This document shows, piece after piece, positions 8,289-17,514 of a stretch of DNA of 64,000 nt. This stretch comes from DATKDF01 sp963752045 (GTDB taxonomy: Bacteria > Acidobacteriota > Vicinamibacteria > Vicinamibacterales > SCN-69-37). The stretch is taken from NCBI GenBank assembly GCA_963752045.1, contig CAVVWN010000014.1, positions 806,001-870,000 of the forward strand, given 5' to 3'. Positions within the stretch are counted from its first letter, which is position 1; each line of letters begins with the position of its first letter. The position numbers and the translations under genes were made by a program. Below the pieces are notes generated by a model. The model was not told the DNA's origin, did no database searches, and saw nothing but the letters and a program-made list of their open reading frames with translations.

Positions 8289-9194
8289 ATGCGATCAGTC
8301 TTTACAGGTGTTGGTACGGCGCTGATTACGCCGTTTACGAAGTCGGGAGCGCTCGACGAGGCGGCCGTGGCGAGGCTGGCGCGGCGCCAGATCGATGCCG
8401 GCGTGCATTTCCTCGTGCCCTGCGGCACGACGGGCGAGACGCCCACGCTCTCGGCCGACGAGCGCAGGTGCATCGTCGAGATCGTCGCCGCCGAGGCCAA
8501 GGGGCGCGCGCTCGTCATGGCCGGCGCAGGCGGGTACGACACGAAGGAGGTCGTGCACGCCGTCGAGATGATGACGAAGGCCGGCGCGCACGGCATCCTG
8601 TCGGTGACGCCGTACTACAACAAGCCGACGCCCGAAGGGCTGTACCAGCACTACAAGGCGATCGCCGAAAGCTCGGAGCTGCCGATCGTCGTCTACAACG
8701 TGCCCGGCCGGACCGGGTGCAACGTGGACCCGGCCACCCTGTCGCGGCTGGCCACGCTCCCGAACATCGTCGGCGTGAAGGAGGCGTCGGGCAACATCAG
8801 CCAGATGGCCGACATCTGCCGGCTCATGCCGAAGAGCTTCATCGTGCTCTCGGGCGACGATGCCGTGACGCTGCCGCTCATGGCGATTGGCGGGCGCGGC
8901 GTGATCTCGGTGGCCTCGAACGAAGCACCGGCCGAGATGGTGGGCATGGTGGAGGCGGCCGAGCGTGGCGACTTCGCCGAGGCCCGCACGTGGCACGAGA
9001 AGCTGCTGCCGCTCATGCAGATCAACTTCGTCGAATCGAGCCCGGGCCCCGTGAAGTTCGCGATGGCCGCCATGGGGCTGTGCGAGGAATCGTACCGGCT
9101 CCCCGTCGTGGCGCCTCGTCCCGCATCGCAGGAGAAGATCCTCGCGGTCCTCGGCGACTTCGGATTGCCGGTCGTCGCCGGGAGCCGTTCGTGA
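8289..9194 (+). CDS. dapA: 4-hydroxy-tetrahydrodipicolinate synthase
   Basis: A 301-residue TIM-barrel aldolase that condenses aspartate semialdehyde with pyruvate. Landmarks are the TT pair in PCGTTGETPTLS (T47/T48), Y136 and R141 in VVYNVPGRTG, and the Schiff-base lysine K164 in GVKEASGN. I chose the ATG at 8289 because a GAGG ribosome site (8277-8280) sits 8 bp upstream; the GTG at 8280 would overlap that site. It is the only gene in the operon not overlapping its predecessor, being separated by the tandem repeats. Its stop overlaps dapD by 4 bp. Confidence 0.94.
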   Translation: MRSVFTGVGTALITPFTKSGALDEAAVARLARRQIDAGVHFLVPCGTTGETPTLSADERRCIVEIVAAEAKGRALVMAGAGGYDTKEVVHAVEMMTKAGAHGILSVTPYYNKPTPEGLYQHYKAIAESSELPIVVYNVPGRTGCNVDPATLSRLATLPNIVGVKEASGNISQMADICRLMPKSFIVLSGDDAVTLPLMAIGGRGVISVASNEAPAEMVGMVEAAERGDFAEARTWHEKLLPLMQINFVESSPGPVKFAMAAMGLCEESYRLPVVAPRPASQEKILAVLGDFGLPVVAGSRS

Positions 9195-10036
9195 CGGCAC
9201 TCGCCGAGACGATCGGGTCGCTCTTCCGGCAGGGCGGCGAGGCCGACAGGGACGCAGCCCGGAAGGCGTTCTTCGACCTGCAGGCCGCACTCGACCGCGG
9301 CGAGGCCCGTGCGGCCGAGCCGGACCCGGCGGCACCGACCGGCTGGAAGGTGAACGCCTGGGTCAAGCAGGGCATCCTGCTCGGCTTCCGGTTCGGCGAC
9401 ATCGTGGACGTGTCGGCCGACCACGGCCGGTGGCCCTTCTACGACAAGGACACGATGACGCTCAAGAAGCCGGGTGTGGCTGCCGGCGTGCGCATCGTGC
9501 CCGGCGGATCGACGATTCGCGACGGCGCGTACGTCGCGTCGAGTGTCGTGTGCATGCCGCCGATGTACATCAACATCGGCGCGTACGTCGACGAGGGCTC
9601 GCTCGTCGACTCGCACGCGCTCGTGGGATCGTGCGCGCAGGTCGGCCGGCGCGTGCACCTCAGCGCCGGCGCGCAGATCGGCGGCGTCATCGAGCCGGTG
9701 GGCGCCATGCCCGTCATCATCGAAGACGACGTACTCGTCGGCGGCAACACGGGTATCTATGAAGGCGCGGTCATCAAGGAACGCGCCGTCATCGGCGCCG
9801 GCGTCGTGCTCACCGGCTCGACGCCGCTTTACGATCTCCCGAACGGTGTCATCGTCCGGCCGGCGGCCGGGCAGCCGCTCGTCGTGCCCGCCGGCGCCGT
9901 CGTCGTGCCCGGCGCGCGGGCCGTCACGGTCGGGCACGGGAAGGCGTGGGGCCTCGCGCTCGCCACGCCCGTCATCGTCAAGTACCGCGACGATCGGACC
10001 GACACGCGCACGGAGCTCGAGACGTGGATCCGGTAA
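9191..10036 (+). CDS. dapD: Tetrahydrodipicolinate N-succinyltransferase
   Basis: A 281-residue left-handed beta-helix acyltransferase that succinylates tetrahydrodipicolinate using succinyl-CoA. The N-terminal helical domain includes GWKVNAWVKQGILLGFR, followed by hexapeptide repeats such as INIGAYVDEGSLVDSHALVG and QIGGVIEPVGAMPVIIEDD, typical of DapD. The GTG start overlaps the dapA stop (GTGA). The open frame extends far upstream through dapA but that part is an out-of-frame shadow. Its presence shows that this organism uses the succinylase branch of lysine synthesis, and its stop lies inside the start of the M20 gene. Confidence 0.93.
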   Translation: MTALAETIGSLFRQGGEADRDAARKAFFDLQAALDRGEARAAEPDPAAPTGWKVNAWVKQGILLGFRFGDIVDVSADHGRWPFYDKDTMTLKKPGVAAGVRIVPGGSTIRDGAYVASSVVCMPPMYINIGAYVDEGSLVDSHALVGSCAQVGRRVHLSAGAQIGGVIEPVGAMPVIIEDDVLVGGNTGIYEGAVIKERAVIGAGVVLTGSTPLYDLPNGVIVRPAAGQPLVVPAGAVVVPGARAVTVGHGKAWGLALATPVIVKYRDDRTDTRTELETWIR

Positions 10037-11023
10037 CACAGATTCGACTCACGCGCGAGCTGATCGACATCGACTCGACCACCGGACAGGAGGGCGAGGC
10101 GGGGCGCTGGATCGCCCGGACGCTCGGCGCCCTCGGATACCAGGTGACCGAACAGGCCGTGGCGCCGGGCCGTTTCAATGTGATCGCGCACCTGGGCCGC
10201 CCCGATGTGGTGTTCTCCACGCACTTCGACTGCGTGCCGCCGTTCTTTCCAAGCCGCGAGGAGGCCGGTCGGCTCTTCGGCCGCGGTGCGTGCGACGCCA
10301 AGGGCACGCTCGTCGCCGAGATTGCGGCGGCCGAGCGGCTTCGGGCCTCCGGCGAGACCCGGATCGGGCTGTTGTTCGTCGTCGGCGAAGAGCGGGGCAG
10401 CGAGGGCGCCAGGGCGGCCAACGACGTCGCGCCGGGCTCCAGGTTTCTCGTCAATGGCGAGCCGACTGACAACCGGCTGGCTGCGGCCACGCGCGGGGTC
10501 TACCGCGTGCGGCTGCGAGCGACAGGCCGGACCGCACATTCGAGCCGCCCTGAACTGGGCGAGTCGGCCATCGACAAGCTCGTCGATGCCCTGGTGGCGG
10601 CGCGCTCGATCGACTGGCCCGCCGATCCGCAGCTCGGCCGGACGTTCTACGTCACCGGGCTCGTCTCGGGAGGCGTGGCGCCGAACGTCGTGCCGCCGTC
10701 GGCGGAGGCTGAGCTCATGTTCCGGACGGTCGGCGATCCCGGCGCCGTGCGGGACGGCGCTGACCGGCGGCGTGGGTCACCTCGTGGCCATCGAAGACGT
10801 GCTGACGGTTCCACCGGTCCGGTTGAGGACGCTCGAGGGGTTCGACACCGCGGTCTTTTCGTTCACGACGGACATCCCGTTTCTCGACAGGTGGGGACAG
10901 CCATTGTTGCTCGGGCCTGGTTCGGTCACCGAAGCGCACACGGCCGACGAATCGGTGGAGGTGTCCGAGCTTCATCGCGCCGTCGAGCTCTACGAACGGA
11001 TTGGCCACGTGCTGCTCGCCTGA
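10024..11023 (+). CDS. M20-family metallo-deacylase, probable succinyl-diaminopimelate desuccinylase (one apparent +1 frameshift)
   Basis: Joined across one extra G in the run at 10751-10753, this gives a 332-residue M20 peptidase. Metal and catalytic residues are visible: H67 and D69 in STHFDC, D91 in GRGACDAKG, the glutamates E122/E123 in VGEERGSEG, and a further acidic site in VNGEPTDN. The final HTADESVEVSEL segment carries the usual C-terminal His. M20 enzymes include DapE, ArgE and LysK; sequence alone does not separate them for me. Directly following dapD with a 13-bp overlap, it most likely removes succinate from succinyl-diaminopimelate. DapC and DapF are not in this window. Confidence 0.78.
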
Positions 11024-11036
11024 GACGGGCCAGCGA

Positions 11037-11066
11037 TTGACGGCGCGTCTGCGGCGTGAATATCAT
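11037..11066 (+). promoter_or_regulatory. Sigma-70-type promoter for the TonB-type outer-membrane protein
   Basis: TTGACG (11037-11042, five of six) and TATCAT (11061-11066, five of six) are separated by 18 bp. Transcription would begin near 11073, giving a leader of about 50 nt before the chosen start at 11125. It lies in the short gap after the M20 gene, so the barrel gene need not depend on the lysine operon. Confidence 0.55.
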
Positions 11067-11124
11067 CACGCACTTTGGGTTCGACTCCGGATCCCCCGGC
11101 GTAACACCCATCCAAGGTATGAGT

Positions 11125-13872
11125 ATGCTGCGAAAGTTTCTGTTCGTGTGTGCGTTGCTTGCGTTAACTGCCGTTACCGCTTTCGCCCAGCAGTCCGGAT
11201 CGGTGTCCGGCATCATCGTCGATCGTTCCGGGTCTCCGGTTGCCGGGGCCACGGTGAAGATCAGCGGCGACATGCTGCCGGCCGGTCGAACGGTCGTCAC
11301 CCCGGAGTCGGGCCTGTACAGCTTCCCGTCGCTGCTGCCGGGTACGTATCTCATCGAGGTCGAGAAGGCTGGTGTCGGCTCGACGGCTCGCGGCGCGCTG
11401 GTAGCCGTTGGCCGCGACACGCAGACCGACGTGATTCTCGGCGGCGACGTCGCCGAAACCGTGACGGTCACGGCAGCGACGCCCGACGTCGACCTCAGCA
11501 AGACCGAGGTCAACTTCAACTACTCCCGCGAGTTCTTCCAGGGCGTTCCCCTCGATCGGAGCTACAGCGGCCTGCTGCAGATGGCCGCCGGTGTCGCCGA
11601 GAACAACTCCTTCGCACCGAACGGCGGCGGAAGCCGGCAGGACAACACCTACCTCATCGACAGCGTGAACATCACGAACCCGCTCTTCGGCTACCTCTCG
11701 ACGGAGGTCAACGAGCTGGACATCACGGAGTTGAACATCAAGCGTGGCGCCATCTCGGCTGAGTTCGGTCGCTCGACGGGCTTCGTGAGCAATGCGGTCA
11801 CCCGCTCCGGCACCAACCGCTTCAGCGGCAACTACCGCTTCGAGGCGATTCCAAGCGCGTGGGTGCAGGAGTCGAGGAACGGCATCCGCAGCATCACGGA
11901 TCGCTGGGTGAACGCCTTCAACGTCGGCGGGCCCATCGTGCGGGACCGGGCCTTCTTCTACGGGTCCGCCCGAATCAGCCGTTCCACGGCGGATCGGGCC
12001 GCGAACAACTTCGGCGAGCTGCCGGACCGGAAGGAGAGCACGAACGAGGTGTTCGGCAAGATCACCGCACAGATCGGGGCTTCGCAGGCCCTCAACGTCG
12101 GCTACCGGCACCGGCCGACGACGGTCGACTATGCCGGCATCGGCGCGAACGACTCGCCCGCCGTCGCCTACAACTTCGAGGGCACGAGCCGCGTGGCCAA
12201 CGTCAACTACGACTGGTTCGTGGGGAGCCGCACGAACGTGAGCGTGAAGTACGTGCACGCCGACGAGAACAACGAGGATGTTGCCGTCACGGACCTCGGG
12301 TTCCAGCCGCCGTTCGATCCCGGCAATCTTCCGGCCATGGGCAACGTCACGGTAGGCGGGATCAACGTCGGCGCGGCGACGCTCCGGCTCAACCGCCAGA
12401 ACTACCGGCGTGACGAGGTGAAGGCGTCCGTCCAGCATCTGCTCGACTTCGGCGGGATGGAACACGACCTGCGCGCCGGCTTTGGCTTCGATCGAGGCGT
12501 GGAGCAGCTCCAGCGGAACAGCAACGGGTGGGGAAGGCTGAGCAACGTCACGGTGTCCGGTCAGCCGCTCTTCAACGCGAACTACTACCCGATTCAGCCT
12601 CAGCAGAACGGCATTGGCCGCACGTATTCACTGTTCGTGCAGGACGACATCCGGATGGGATCGCGGCTGACCGTCAACGTCGGCTTCCTGTTCAACAAGG
12701 ACGAGTTCGCGCAGGACCTTGGGGACCTGGTCTCGACCGACCCGAACATCAAGACCGGAAGGTTCCTCAACTTCGGGTTTGGCGACGAAGTACAGCCGCG
12801 CCTCGGCGCCAACTTCCTCCTGAGCGAGGACCGCGGTGACAAGGTCTATGGCAACTGGGGCCGGTACTACGCGCTCGACCAGAAGAGCAGCGCCCGATCG
12901 CTCGCGTCCGGCCGCCTCTACACGGAGGACGCGCGGTTCACGCTCGGCGGGCAGCTCGTGTCGCAGACACCAGCGGCGAACACCACGGCCAAGCGAATCG
13001 CGCCGGATCTGAAGGCGCCGTACACAGACGAGACGGTCGTCGGCTACGCCACGCCACTCCCGGCCGGCTGGTCGCTCGACGCGTTCTTCCTGTACCGCGA
13101 GAGCACGAATTTCATCGAGGACATCCCCTCGATCCTGCCGTTCTCCACGTTCGTCTATCAGAACGACTTCGATGCCTACCGCAAGTACAAGACATTCACC
13201 GTCGAGATGAACCGGCGGATGCGCAATAACTGGTCGGCCAACGTGAGTTACGCCTGGAGCAAGCTCTACGGCAACTACGACCAGGACTATGCCGGCGGCG
13301 CCGTGTTCAACACGTCATCGCTCATCAACGACGGCCCGGGCACCTTCACGGTCGATAGATTCCGTGACGGCGTGCTGTCGCAGGACCGCACGCACGTGTT
13401 CAAGGTGCTCGCCACCTACATGCCACCGTGGTTCGAAGGCTTCAGCCTGGGGACGTACATCCGCACCCAGAGCGGCACGCCGTGGCAGGCCATGGGCTTG
13501 AGCCGCGGCAGCTCGCTCACCTACATCAACTACCTCGAGCCGGCCGGCACGAACCGCAATCCAACCTGGACGAACGTCGACCTGCTGCTCCGCTACGACT
13601 TCCGGCTCGGCGGCACGCGCAGGGTCGGATTCGAGGGCCGGCTGCTCAACATGTTCAACACCGAGACGGAGCTGTCGGTCGACCAGCGGCAATACCTGAA
13701 CGGCCGGAATCTGACCTATCCGACGCCGTCAGACCCGGCCTGCCTCAGTTGCTGGACGGACTCGTGGACGTCGGTGCAGTACCTGAACCCGATTCCAAAC
13801 CCGGCCTACGGGAACCCGACGTCGTATGCGACGCCCCGGCGTTTCCTGTTGTCCGTTCTGTTTGAGTTCTAG
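11125..13872 (+). CDS. TonB-dependent-receptor-like outer-membrane protein with carboxypeptidase-regulatory domain
   Basis: A 915-residue outer-membrane protein. AAGG at 11114-11117 favours the ATG at 11125 over that at 11119. Residues 1-21 are a signal peptide ending AFAQQ. Residues about 24-110 are a carboxypeptidase-regulatory-like beta-sandwich (SVSGIIVDRSGSPVAGATV). A plug-like domain follows (QDNTYLIDSVNITNP...ISAEFGRSTG), then a long beta-barrel ending with the terminal aromatic signature SVLFEF. Proteins of this architecture are abundant in Acidobacteriota and Bacteroidota and import polymers or chelates. No typical TonB box is obvious. The substrate is unknown; the adjacent secreted peptidase and deaminase genes do not identify it. 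Confidence 0.82.
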   Translation: MLRKFLFVCALLALTAVTAFAQQSGSVSGIIVDRSGSPVAGATVKISGDMLPAGRTVVTPESGLYSFPSLLPGTYLIEVEKAGVGSTARGALVAVGRDTQTDVILGGDVAETVTVTAATPDVDLSKTEVNFNYSREFFQGVPLDRSYSGLLQMAAGVAENNSFAPNGGGSRQDNTYLIDSVNITNPLFGYLSTEVNELDITELNIKRGAISAEFGRSTGFVSNAVTRSGTNRFSGNYRFEAIPSAWVQESRNGIRSITDRWVNAFNVGGPIVRDRAFFYGSARISRSTADRAANNFGELPDRKESTNEVFGKITAQIGASQALNVGYRHRPTTVDYAGIGANDSPAVAYNFEGTSRVANVNYDWFVGSRTNVSVKYVHADENNEDVAVTDLGFQPPFDPGNLPAMGNVTVGGINVGAATLRLNRQNYRRDEVKASVQHLLDFGGMEHDLRAGFGFDRGVEQLQRNSNGWGRLSNVTVSGQPLFNANYYPIQPQQNGIGRTYSLFVQDDIRMGSRLTVNVGFLFNKDEFAQDLGDLVSTDPNIKTGRFLNFGFGDEVQPRLGANFLLSEDRGDKVYGNWGRYYALDQKSSARSLASGRLYTEDARFTLGGQLVSQTPAANTTAKRIAPDLKAPYTDETVVGYATPLPAGWSLDAFFLYRESTNFIEDIPSILPFSTFVYQNDFDAYRKYKTFTVEMNRRMRNNWSANVSYAWSKLYGNYDQDYAGGAVFNTSSLINDGPGTFTVDRFRDGVLSQDRTHVFKVLATYMPPWFEGFSLGTYIRTQSGTPWQAMGLSRGSSLTYINYLEPAGTNRNPTWTNVDLLLRYDFRLGGTRRVGFEGRLLNMFNTETELSVDQRQYLNGRNLTYPTPSDPACLSCWTDSWTSVQYLNPIPNPAYGNPTSYATPRRFLLSVLFEF

Positions 13873-13887
13873 AGTCGTGTAGAGCGG

Positions 13888-16029
13888 CTAGTCTCTGCCT
13901 GATAAGGCCGCCAGAAGCGCTTTGGCCCGGTCGTAGTTCGGATCGAGCCGGAGCGCTTCGGCGGCCTCTCTTCTTGCTTCGTCCACCCGGCCGGTTTCGG
14001 CCAGCATGACTGCGAGGTTCAGCCGCAGGCTGGCCGACTCGCCGTCGCGACCAACGCCCTCGCGGAACGCCAGCACGGCATCCTCCCGGCGAGCGATGAC
14101 GGCAAGCGCGAGCCCGAGGCGTTCGTAGTCGTCCGCCCGGTCGCTCGTTCGAGCGGCCTGCTCGAGCGCAACTGCGCCGAGATCGGCGCGGCCGAGATCC
14201 ACGAGCTCCCGGCCGTACAGGCGGGCCTCCTCAGCGGTCCAGGCCTCTGGCGTGAGCGCCGCCGACAGCCGAAGCGCGGCGGCATCGTCGCCGGTCCGGA
14301 CCGCTGTCAGCACGAGCAGCCGAACTGCCGCGTCGGCCTGCGGGCCTGACCGGGCGCGCTCGAGCGACACCCGCGCGTCGTCGAGACGACCCAGGTAGTA
14401 GAGCGCTCGGCCCCGTACGAAGTGCACCGACGCTTCGTCCGGATCGATGACGAGCGCCTGGTCGTAATGGCGGACGGCGTCGGCAAAGGCGTTCCCGGCC
14501 TCGTACGCCTGGCCGGCGCGCACGTGGACTGCGCCAGCAAAAGCGTGCTCGGCCGCCGCGCGGTCGATCCACGATTCGCCCTCGGCCCTTCGACCGGCCT
14601 CGATCTCCATCAGTCCCATGCGCGCCTGCTCCTCGGCCCGGCCATCGTCGAGACCCGTCGGCCAGTTGACGATGACCAGGAGGAGCATGAGGGTCGCGCC
14701 TGCCGAAAGGCGGGTCCTCGTCGAGCCGCGTCGGCCTCGGTCCACGGCCCATGCCATTCCGCCCCCTGCCGACACCGTAAGCGCCACGTGGTAGGGAAGC
14801 CGGTACCGCGCGGCGACGAAGAAGATGACGACGCCGGCAACCGCCAGCGGGATGTACGACGCCCACAACCAGTAGCCGGCGGCCGCCCGTGGTCTGGCCA
14901 CGACGAGTCCAACGAGGCCGACGGGCACGATGAGCCAGGGTCCGACGACGAGCCAGGCGAGCGGGCCGCCGACGTCTTTGACGAAGAACGGGAAGCTGTG
15001 ATTGAGCGTGAGAAACGCGGCGCCCAATCCGTACCACAACTTGCGACCGAGGAGCTCGACTTCGTCGGCCGGATGTTGACGAATCCACTGCCACGCCTGT
15101 CGGTAGAAGAAGCCTGACACTTCCGCTGCCGTCGGCTCGTGGCCGACCTCACGACGTACGACGTCGACCGCTCCGAGCCATTGGCCCGTGATGCTCGGTT
15201 CGAGGTCCATGACGGCGGCAAACGTACCGTTCGCTTGAGGCCCGTTGCCCACGAGGAAGTTGAACCCGCCGTGCGAGGACACGAGCACGAGCTCCCCGGA
15301 AACCAGCCAGTTGCGGGCGGTGACCGGTGCGATGACGAGGAGGCCGGCCGCGAGCAGGATCAGGCCGTGGGCCGGCAGCGGCCGCGCTGTCGCCGTACCC
15401 GTGCGGAGCCGTCTGGCGGCCAGGGCAGACCCGAGAGCGAGCACCGACAGCCCCACCAGGACGAGCAGGAGGTTTGGCCGGTTGAGCACGTGCAGGCCGA
15501 GCGCCGCGCCCGCGGCGGCCCACCATCGACCCGATCGGTCCTGGACGGCGCGCGTAAGGAGGTACGAGGCCAGCGCCGCAAGGAACGGGTCGAGCGAAGC
15601 CTGCAGGATCAGGATCTCGTAGAACGTGAAAAGGCCGCAGAGCGCTGCGAGCCCGCCTGCAAACCAGGCGGCGCGCGTGCCGTACCAGCGCCTGGCGGTC
15701 GCGGCGATGAGCGCGACGCCTGCCGTGCCGAGTACGACCTGGACCAGCCGGGCCGTATCTGGCGAACCGCCGAATTGGAGCACGAGCGCCAGAAAGTAGA
15801 TGTAGAGCGGCGACGTGAAGAACGGCGGCGGCTGCCGTCCGAAGAAGCTCTCTGGCTCGGCAAGCCAGACGTCGCCGCCCGCGACGCGCTCGGCGAAGAA
15901 CAGGTAGTACGCGCCGTCGAGTTCCCCGACCGGCTCGAGCAGCGGATGGGAGCCGAGCGACGCGAGCACGGCGAGCTTCAATGCCAGTACGGTGGCAAGG
16001 GCCAGGCCGGCCGGCCAGCGGGTTCTCAC
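13888..16029 (-). CDS. Membrane glycosyltransferase (GT39/PMT-like) fused to TPR repeats
   Basis: A 713-residue fusion. The first 450 residues carry about ten to eleven membrane helices with extracytoplasmic loops; the first loop has the acidic pair ELDGAYYLFFAERVAGGD, the type of motif used by GT-C glycosyltransferases that take lipid-linked sugars, and PPFFTSPLYIYFLALV follows. Residues about 465-713 hold TPR repeats, for example FADAVRHYDQALVIDPDEAS and RREAAEALRLDPNYDRAK. Such fusions are common in Acidobacteriota, and the acceptor is unknown. It is convergent with the barrel gene (15 bp gap) and divergent from the carboxypeptidase. Confidence 0.72.
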   Translation of the reverse strand: MRTRWPAGLALATVLALKLAVLASLGSHPLLEPVGELDGAYYLFFAERVAGGDVWLAEPESFFGRQPPPFFTSPLYIYFLALVLQFGGSPDTARLVQVVLGTAGVALIAATARRWYGTRAAWFAGGLAALCGLFTFYEILILQASLDPFLAALASYLLTRAVQDRSGRWWAAAGAALGLHVLNRPNLLLVLVGLSVLALGSALAARRLRTGTATARPLPAHGLILLAAGLLVIAPVTARNWLVSGELVLVSSHGGFNFLVGNGPQANGTFAAVMDLEPSITGQWLGAVDVVRREVGHEPTAAEVSGFFYRQAWQWIRQHPADEVELLGRKLWYGLGAAFLTLNHSFPFFVKDVGGPLAWLVVGPWLIVPVGLVGLVVARPRAAAGYWLWASYIPLAVAGVVIFFVAARYRLPYHVALTVSAGGGMAWAVDRGRRGSTRTRLSAGATLMLLLVIVNWPTGLDDGRAEEQARMGLMEIEAGRRAEGESWIDRAAAEHAFAGAVHVRAGQAYEAGNAFADAVRHYDQALVIDPDEASVHFVRGRALYYLGRLDDARVSLERARSGPQADAAVRLLVLTAVRTGDDAAALRLSAALTPEAWTAEEARLYGRELVDLGRADLGAVALEQAARTSDRADDYERLGLALAVIARREDAVLAFREGVGRDGESASLRLNLAVMLAETGRVDEARREAAEALRLDPNYDRAKALLAALSGRD

Positions 16030-16081
16030 GGAGACGAGTGTACTCCCGCGCTATGATGGCTTCCCGCCGAGAATGTGCCCG

Positions 16082-17452
16082 ATGAGGTCAGCCGTCAGAA
16101 CGCTCCCAGTCGCCGCCGCACTTGTCGCGGGCATCGCATGCGCCCATCTGCCCGCTGCGGTGTCAGTGGCTCAGGCGCCCGACGAGCTTGCCCGGCTCTG
16201 GGACGCCGAGCACGTGTCGTCGCCGATCTCGCCGCTCGTCACCCACGAGGAGGTCGCAGGCCGCCTCGCGCGGCTGCCAGATTCGGAGGGCGGCGGGCTC
16301 TTCGCCGTGGGTCAGGTCGGCACGTCGCTCGAGGGGCGGCCAATCTCCATGGTCTCGTTCGGTCACGGTCCGTTCGTCGTGCTGCTCTGGTCGCAGATGC
16401 ATGGCGACGAGCCCACCGCCACGTCGGCACTCTTCGATCTGTATGCGTTTGTCAGCCGGCATCGCGACGAGCCTGTGGTCAGCGCGATGCTCGCAGCGCT
16501 CACGGTGCACACCGTGCCCATGCTCAATCCCGACGGCGCCGAGCGGTGGCAGCGTCGCAACGCGCAGGGCCTCGATGTGAACCGTGACGCGCTGCTCCTG
16601 CAGTCGCCCGAGGGGCAGTTGCTGAAACGGCTGCGCGACGAGCTCGAGCCGCGCGTGGGCTTCAACCTGCACAACCAGAGCTGGAACACGACGGCGGGCA
16701 ATCCGCCCGTGCCTGCTGCCATCTCGTTGCTGTCAGTGGCCTACGACGAGGCCCGGTCGATGAACGAGGGGCGGCGGCTCACCCGACAGCTGGGTGCCGT
16801 TGTGCGCGAGGCGCTCGAGCCGCTCGCGCCGGGACGCATCGGCCGCTACGACGACAGTTTTGAGGTGCGCGCCTTCGGCGACAACCTGACGCTCTGGGGA
16901 ACCCCGGTGTTGCTCATCGAAACCGGTCCCTGGCCGGCGCTCAACCCGGATCCGGCGCTCGTCCGGCTGAACTTCGTGGCGCTCGTGCGCGCGCTTTCGG
17001 CACTCGCCGACGGGTCGGTGCACCGCGCTGACCCGGCCGGCTACGACTCGATTCCCGAGAACGAGTCACGCGGCTTCTACTACCTCATCCGGAACGTGAC
17101 GATCCATGCCGGCCGCGGCGTGCCGCCGTTCGTCGGCGACGTCGGTATCGGCGGCAGCCGTCGCGTGCGCGTGACCGACCAGGCGCGCGAAGTGTTCGTC
17201 GCGCTTTCGGTCAGCGACCTCGGGGATTTGCGGACACACGTCGGCCTGTTCGAGATTGACGGCACCGGCAGGATCATTGCGCCGGCGATGGCCGACGCGG
17301 CGATCGGCATGGCGGTGGCAGCTGAGGACTTGACGAGCGTGCCAGGAGCGCTTCAGACCGGGACTCCGGCAAACCTCATGCTCCTCGCGCGGGCCGGCGA
17401 CGGGTACCGCATCGAACGGCTCTTCGCGGCGACGCTACCGATCCGCGACTGA
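16082..17452 (+). CDS. Secreted M14 zinc carboxypeptidase-like protein
   Basis: A 456-residue exported metallopeptidase. A signal peptide covers roughly residues 1-31 (RTLPVAAALVAGIACAHLP). The zinc ligands H107 and E110 are in MHGDE, the third ligand H197 in FNLHNQ, a substrate-binding NR in LDVNRD (165-169), and the catalytic glutamate E280 in LLIETGPW. The M14 domain ends near residue 310; the last 140 residues form a separate small domain. The ATG at 16073 is an alternative start nine bases earlier. The next gene follows after 62 bp in the same direction and is also secreted, suggesting shared nutrient scavenging. Confidence 0.85.
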   Translation: MRSAVRTLPVAAALVAGIACAHLPAAVSVAQAPDELARLWDAEHVSSPISPLVTHEEVAGRLARLPDSEGGGLFAVGQVGTSLEGRPISMVSFGHGPFVVLLWSQMHGDEPTATSALFDLYAFVSRHRDEPVVSAMLAALTVHTVPMLNPDGAERWQRRNAQGLDVNRDALLLQSPEGQLLKRLRDELEPRVGFNLHNQSWNTTAGNPPVPAAISLLSVAYDEARSMNEGRRLTRQLGAVVREALEPLAPGRIGRYDDSFEVRAFGDNLTLWGTPVLLIETGPWPALNPDPALVRLNFVALVRALSALADGSVHRADPAGYDSIPENESRGFYYLIRNVTIHAGRGVPPFVGDVGIGGSRRVRVTDQAREVFVALSVSDLGDLRTHVGLFEIDGTGRIIAPAMADAAIGMAVAAEDLTSVPGALQTGTPANLMLLARAGDGYRIERLFAATLPIRD

Positions 17453-17514
17453 TGCCGCCGGTGGTAGACTCCGCTACCATCGTTGAGGCGGGCGCGCCCC
17501 GGTTAAGATCACTG

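Noticed and set aside
7910..8596. Minus-strand open frame with SEHPKRP-type peptide repeats
   Set aside because: The repeats are a translation of the 25-bp tandem array; the frame is antisense to dapB and dapA and has no ribosome site.
8468..9190. Long N-terminal extension of dapD
   Set aside because: It is an arginine-rich out-of-frame shadow of dapA; the GTG at 9191 overlapping the dapA stop fits DapD length and operon style.
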